Shown here piece after piece: positions 33,294 to 37,407 of a stretch of 37,407 nt of DNA (positions are counted from its first letter, which is position 1; every line of letters begins with the position of its first letter). The translations under genes were made by a program, and so were the position numbers. Origin of the DNA: Spirochaetota bacterium. GTDB taxonomy: Bacteria > Spirochaetota > UBA4802 > JAFGJZ01. The notes below the pieces were generated by a model that was not told where the DNA came from, made no database searches, and saw nothing but the letters and a program-made list of their open reading frames with translations. The stretch is from NCBI GenBank assembly GCA_029554345.1, contig JAKPJF010000211.1, positions 1-37,407 on the forward strand, read 5' to 3'.

Positions 33294-34937
33294 CTATCTT
33301 CCTATCTCAAATCTGTGACTGGCTCCACCTCTAAAATTTGTTTCCCTCTTCTTGTTTGCCTCATTCAATCTTTGAGATACCTCTAACATAAACTCCCAGC
33401 CGTCCATTTTATGGTTTGTCCTCAATAACCATTCAAGCCCGTTTAGTCCTGTTGTCATCTTTTTGTAATTCGCCTCCCCTGTAACCGTTAAGTTATTATT
33501 CACTACGACACTTGTCTGTACTCCTGCATTTATATTCTTTCCTCCGTCTGACGTTTTTGACTGTTTATATGTTGCTGATGCAGTAAAGTCATCATCACGA
33601 TACCCAACAGAAGAATCAATATTATCTTTATCAATATTATATTTCACTGATACTTTACCAACATTCAAATTTCCTTGCGTTGAATATCCGCCTTCTTTGG
33701 TCTTTTCTATTGTAATATTATTGTCTCCTGCTTCTATTGGAATCTTTGCACTATCTTTTACATCTGTTCTTGCTTCCATATAACCATATCCAACCGATAC
33801 CCCCACAAAAGACATCAGTGCAGTATATAATATCTTATCCTCTATCGTTGCATTATTCATCAACTCAGATGCAAAACCCGGCAGTTCATTTATATTGCTC
33901 TGCAATGCTTTTCCGCTTTTTGTGCCCATTGCGATATCTATCATTGCGCTGAACATTGCTTCGTTGCGAAATGATTTAAAACTTCCATCGAAACTGTTTG
34001 CTCCTGCTCCTATCGCATTTTTAATTATTTCCTCCATCCTGCTTGGACGGTTTACTATTTCATTTGATCCTAATACGTCCTGCAATGCCGTGTTCAATGC
34101 GTTAGAATAAAGCTTCGCATCCATTCCCTTGAACATCTCTGTTTTCGAATAATCAAAACCTTTTAAAGAATATGGATTTTTCTGCAAGCCCTCAATATCC
34201 GGATATAATGTTACGCCTACAGTATTGCCCTTTTCATCAAAAGAATATTCCGCAGATGGTGTTCCCATCTCATTCTTTTTGATTATCGTTTTACCTCCAT
34301 CTTTTATCTCAATGAAGTTCGATGTCATTTCTCCATTCGCGTTCATTTTGTCAAACTCAGCCATCGCCGCGTTTACTGCCGCCTGCAATCCTGCTGCCTT
34401 TGCTTTTCCTTCAGGGCTTTCCGCTTGCAGTTTCGCTAACGCGTCCGGATCTTTTTTGGCGAGTTCATTTTCTATTTCCGCTTTTCTTGCAGCGGCTTCT
34501 GTGGCGCTTTTCATGTTCGCGTCACCTACACCCGCGAGAAGTGTCATATCTTTTATTCTATTATATTCATCAACCAGTTGTTTTGATTGTTCTGTAAGCT
34601 CAGCGTCAGTATTAAATCCTTTTCCGCCTACAAGATTTCCAACGCTTTCACCTAATCCCTTCAATCTCGAGAAGCTTCCGCATATAGATTCATACATGCC
34701 GACCAGAAAGTTTTCCACTTTACTCAATGGATCTTTGCCTAAAGGATTTCCTTCGCTGTCCGTCTCATGTCCCATTTCTTTCAGAGCGGCGTCTGTCGCT
34801 ATCTGCGTGTTCTTCTTATTAGCGAGATACGCCATGTGTCCCATCGCGAGGCTTCCCGTAAAGCCTCCCAAATCAGAAGCGCTGTATCCAGTTCCGGAAT
34901 AAAATCCGGTTATTGTACTTGCCTGGCTCCAGCTCAT
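33294..34937 (-). CDS. Orphan cassette: conserved module with a different C-terminus
   Basis: A 547-residue protein whose first 94 or so residues closely match the last part of the large protein at 35864-37407. Both have MSWSQAS, then GFYSG, YSASDLGGFTGSLAMG, EGNPL, KDPL and KVENFL, and MYESICGSFSRLK. After that the two are unrelated. Here the middle is helical and Ala/Glu-rich (110-200), a Gly-rich hydrophobic helix is at 364-386, and the last 140 residues look like beta strands (for example DSSVGYRDDDFTASATYKQ). The ORF opens at the Met matching an internal Met of the large protein, with no good ribosome site, as expected for a module detached from its parent. I cannot name the C-terminal domain. 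It may match the Leptospira TIGR04388 family (from memory). Confidence 0.8.
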   Translation of the reverse strand: MSWSQASTITGFYSGTGYSASDLGGFTGSLAMGHMAYLANKKNTQIATDAALKEMGHETDSEGNPLGKDPLSKVENFLVGMYESICGSFSRLKGLGESVGNLVGGKGFNTDAELTEQSKQLVDEYNRIKDMTLLAGVGDANMKSATEAAARKAEIENELAKKDPDALAKLQAESPEGKAKAAGLQAAVNAAMAEFDKMNANGEMTSNFIEIKDGGKTIIKKNEMGTPSAEYSFDEKGNTVGVTLYPDIEGLQKNPYSLKGFDYSKTEMFKGMDAKLYSNALNTALQDVLGSNEIVNRPSRMEEIIKNAIGAGANSFDGSFKSFRNEAMFSAMIDIAMGTKSGKALQSNINELPGFASELMNNATIEDKILYTALMSFVGVSVGYGYMEARTDVKDSAKIPIEAGDNNITIEKTKEGGYSTQGNLNVGKVSVKYNIDKDNIDSSVGYRDDDFTASATYKQSKTSDGGKNINAGVQTSVVVNNNLTVTGEANYKKMTTGLNGLEWLLRTNHKMDGWEFMLEVSQRLNEANKKRETNFRGGASHRFEIGR

Positions 34938-35214
34938 ATCGATTTCGCTTTCTTTTTTTTCGGCAAAAAGAAAGCTCGCAAAGAAAAGCCGCTGGGGATA
35001 TCCCCAGTCCCCTTAAATTCTTTTTCTCATCATTCATCTTTATTCGAAGTGCTTAGCGCACTTTCGTGATTTTTGAAATCATTCATCTTATAATATCATT
35101 ACGCGTTTATTCGCTTCGCTCAGTATACGCGTAATTTATTCTATCTCACTTATTCCCGTGTTTTCAATGATCTTCATATACAGCAACCGGCGCCTTTCGG
35201 CGCCGAATCAATTC
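34938..35214. other. Spacer between cassettes with five hairpins
   Basis: No gene is credible here. In 277 bases there are five inverted repeats: 34948-34974 (10-bp stem, A/T-rich), 34993-35008 (perfect 16-bp palindrome CTGGGGATATCCCCAG), 35047-35063 (6-bp stem), 35098-35135 (9-bp arms ATTACGCGT and ACGCGTAAT) and 35188-35205 (7-bp GGCGCC stem). The right part is the second copy of the 67-bp repeat. A palindrome-bearing spacer between homologous modules is a natural site for recombination. Confidence 0.7.
35139..35205. repeat. 67-bp cassette-end repeat, copy 2
   Basis: Direct copy of 32191-32257 with about two mismatches, ending in the GGCGCC hairpin ten bases after the stop of the lipoprotein gene. 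The hairpin may end transcription of the large-protein unit. Confidence 0.85.
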
Positions 35215-35853
35215 TCATTTACTATTTTCTTTTATGAATTTTTGCTTTGCAGCTTCCTGCTTTTTCATTTCTTCTTCTGATGGAAAAGACCTTAAGCCTT
35301 GTTCTTGCTCATCAAATTCTATTCTTTTTTCCAAATATTCCATATATGCTTCAGGAGTATCTCTTATTTTACCCTTAGCATTCAGAATATAATAGCCAAC
35401 TATCCATCCACCAAGTTCCGTTTTCTTCTCAATTACTTCTAAATTTTTATCATTTTCGTTTTTTATTGGCAATAACATATAAGATTTACCGCCATCTTCT
35501 GTTGCCTTATAGATTCTGCGTGTTTTCCTGTTTTTTGGATTAGAAAGAAAATAATCATTTTTATCCTTCTCCTCAATATTTATCGCATAAACATTTTTAT
35601 CAAACGGAACATACACATATCCCTTCTTTTCCTCCGGTTTATATACAACCAAACACTTAAATATTTTTTTAAGAATGTCTTTCTTCGGTTTAATCGCCAA
35701 AAAACCTATCATCTCAGGATCTTCATCCATTTCCCAATATTCTACTGTTTTTTTCGTTTTGATCACTTCCTCTGCCTCCGGTTTTTCTTTAGCTTTGCAA
35801 GCAACATTAACAATATTAAATAACATCAAAAACAATATTGTTTTTCTCAGCAT
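35215..35853 (-). CDS. Predicted lipoprotein beside the large protein (possible immunity protein)
   Basis: From ATG 35853 the 212-residue product has a short signal sequence and a spirochaete-style lipobox, with the acylated residue Cys19 (NIVNVACK). A GGGAGGG ribosome site lies just upstream, overlapping the stop of the large protein by little; the spacing between the genes is about ten bases. The mature part is charged and beta-rich (GYVYVPFDKNVYAINI) with a Lys/Glu-rich C-terminus. I recognise no family. Position after a gene ending in a papain-like candidate domain suggests immunity, but this is inference. Confidence 0.72.
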   Translation of the reverse strand: MLRKTILFLMLFNIVNVACKAKEKPEAEEVIKTKKTVEYWEMDEDPEMIGFLAIKPKKDILKKIFKCLVVYKPEEKKGYVYVPFDKNVYAINIEEKDKNDYFLSNPKNRKTRRIYKATEDGGKSYMLLPIKNENDKNLEVIEKKTELGGWIVGYYILNAKGKIRDTPEAYMEYLEKRIEFDEQEQGLRSFPSEEEMKKQEAAKQKFIKENSK

Positions 35854-35863
35854 ACAGCCCTCC

Positions 35864-37407
35864 CTATTTCTTTTTCTTATCGTAAAACAGGATATTACAC
35901 GATTTTTCAAACTTATACTTCGTGGAATTTCTTGTACTATCATCAAGATTATGGTCATAGTTTAGATATCTATTCCCATCTTTTTTAATCAAATGCCAGT
36001 GATTTCCTATACCATCTGTGCCAGTATCACTAAAAGTTATCGCATACTTTATTCCATTGTTTTTCAGAGTAGTTAATGATGAAGTCTGTTGCGAGCTGCT
36101 CATTACCGAATGAGAGTTTACCGCACTTCCTGTATATGTTATCTTCGCTTCATTGCTGTCCATCGGCCTCTCGTCCGTCCAGCTCGGCAAATCCATACAC
36201 ATAAATGCACCGATAATTCCTCCATTTGTTCCCATTCCTATACGACCCTTCGTAACTTCACTTACATAATGATCACCGAAACTGTCATCAGTATATCCAT
36301 ATATCCATTTTAATTCATAAAATGATATTGCACAACATGCAGCTGAGGCAGTATCATCAGCCAATTTCTGCATTTTGGCAGCTCTGGCGTTAGGATCAGA
36401 AATACTCAGAACTTGCATAAAATAATTCTTCGTTTCGTTGAATATCCCTTCCCTGTTATTCACATTCCAGATATTTGCATTGTACCCAGAAATCTGATTA
36501 TTCTTTTCGCTGATAAGCTCTGTTAATATTTTTATATCTTCAGCACTCGCTTTCTCCGCTTTCATTTTATACAGTTGATTCTTCATCTCTCCAATTTCAG
36601 TCTGCAAAGCTCCTATTTGCAATCTGCTCAAATCTCTGAGCCTGTCGAGTTTTGAATCAAAAGCAAAATCAGAACCATGATTTTGCAACATTTTCTCCAT
36701 TGCTTCCATAATTTGCTGAGAAACCTTTCCTCCTCGTTCTTGCCCGTTTACAGTATCCATCATTTCAGCTACTTCTTCATCACTTCGAGGACTACTCAAA
36801 TCTATATTACGTTCAGAAGAATCCTTTCCATTTTCTTTTCGAGCTTGTATCTGTGCTTTAATCCATGCCGGATTTTTTTGATTATATTGTCCATCTCCGT
36901 AAAATTGACCGTCAACTTCTCCTCCGAATGTTTCCCTTGCTGCCCGATCTATCCATTCTTCATTACTTTCCCAATGTAATCCATCTCCATTGACTATATC
37001 CCAACCAAGATTCGATACATGCTCTCCGACATAATCCAATCCTTCTTTCAATCTCGAGAAGCTTCCGCATATAGATTCATACATTCCCGCGAGGAAGTTC
37101 TCAACTTTTCCCAATGGATCTTTTGTGAGAGGGTTTCCTTCAGCATCGGTTGCCGTGCGGCCTTCTTTCTCTGCCGCATCTACTGCCTGGTTGTTCAGCC
37201 TCTTCTGGTAAAAATGTCCGGCTGCTCCCATCGCGAGGCTTCCCGTGAAGCCTCCCAAATCTGAAGCGCTATAGTTCATTCCGCTGTAGAAGCCTGTTGT
37301 TGTACTTGCCTGGCTCCAGCTCATGTCATATCTTGCCATGTTATACACGCTCAGCAGTCCGCTGTTTATCGTGTTATATGCCAGGTGTCCTAAGTATTCG
37401 TCCGTTG
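35864..37407 (-). CDS. Very large protein, C-terminal part, with conserved module and papain-like candidate domain
   Basis: The frame has no stop up to the right edge, so the start lies outside; about 514 residues are visible, and the in-frame GTG at 37348 is not the true start. Numbering from that GTG: a conserved module at 9-102 is shared with the orphan cassette at 33294-34937; 105-330 is a variable helical region (coiled coil about 240-295); and the last 160 residues resemble a papain-like fold, with Cys338/Cys339 in SAACCAISF, His450 and His452 in GNHWHLIKKDGN, and Asn463 or Asp465 in NYDHN. This is similar in layout to C39/transglutaminase-type peptidases but is only a motif reading. 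The total length is unknown. A lipoprotein follows. A polymorphic toxin or a structural surface protein are both possible. Confidence 0.68.
   Translation of the reverse strand, partial: TDEYLGHLAYNTINSGLLSVYNMARYDMSWSQASTTTGFYSGMNYSASDLGGFTGSLAMGAAGHFYQKRLNNQAVDAAEKEGRTATDAEGNPLTKDPLGKVENFLAGMYESICGSFSRLKEGLDYVGEHVSNLGWDIVNGDGLHWESNEEWIDRAARETFGGEVDGQFYGDGQYNQKNPAWIKAQIQARKENGKDSSERNIDLSSPRSDEEVAEMMDTVNGQERGGKVSQQIMEAMEKMLQNHGSDFAFDSKLDRLRDLSRLQIGALQTEIGEMKNQLYKMKAEKASAEDIKILTELISEKNNQISGYNANIWNVNNREGIFNETKNYFMQVLSISDPNARAAKMQKLADDTASAACCAISFYELKWIYGYTDDSFGDHYVSEVTKGRIGMGTNGGIIGAFMCMDLPSWTDERPMDSNEAKITYTGSAVNSHSVMSSSQQTSSLTTLKNNGIKYAITFSDTGTDGIGNHWHLIKKDGNRYLNYDHNLDDSTRNSTKYKFEKSCNILFYDKKKK

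Noticed and set aside
34225-34902. 225-codon plus-strand ORF
   Set aside because: It is the antisense shadow of the orphan cassette gene; its Ser/Phe/Ala-rich product reflects the Ala/Glu/Lys-rich coding strand.

Overview
The window comes from a low-GC Gram-negative bacterium that is most likely a spirochaete. The best marker is a secreted FlaA-type periplasmic flagellar sheath protein (19002-19688). A Mla-type lipid transporter and spirochaete-style lipoproteins agree with this. The FlaA sequence and the giant-protein module at the right edge look Leptospira-like to me from memory, but I could not search a database, so anything below phylum is tentative.

Layout. 1-124: tail of an IS110-type transposase. 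311-5471: an unknown 368-residue protein, then the divergent purL-purQ pair with a possible 35-codon leader ORF. 5472-9480: a plus-strand operon of a pseudo-receiver/histidine kinase, a HAMP-TPR membrane protein and uvrC. 9454-14959: minus strand with a zinc-finger anti-sigma factor, its ECF sigma factor, tyrS and a large hybrid sensor kinase. 15036-18860: mlaE-mlaF-mlaD headed by an exported aromatic-rich protein. 18921-20113: flaA and a small exported protein. 20119-22650: queD-queE-queC-queF, the later steps of preQ0/preQ1 synthesis. 22718-31233: a tightly packed minus-strand block with greA, a DUF1015 protein, a coiled-coil protein, two membrane-anchored TPR proteins with degenerate Mrr-like domains, a cNMP/P-loop/pseudo-patatin fusion, a four-TM protein, a STAS protein and a ParB-like protein.

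31294-37407 is the accessory part. From right to left it holds the 3' end of a very large protein that runs off the window and ends in a papain-like candidate domain; a lipoprotein that could be its immunity partner; a hairpin-rich spacer; a second copy of the same conserved module with a different C-terminus (an orphan cassette) followed by MORN-repeat and DUF3467 genes; and a nearly gene-free stretch of about 0.9 kb with at least 18 perfect or near-perfect hairpins. Both cassettes end in the same 67-bp element with a GC-rich hairpin. This arrangement resembles the displaced C-terminal modules of polymorphic toxin systems and is the best candidate here for an undescribed system.

Most gene pairs in the body of the window are coupled by ATGA or TAATG overlaps, and convergent genes abut or overlap tail to tail, so the genome is compact. 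The long hairpin-filled spacers at the right stand out against that background.
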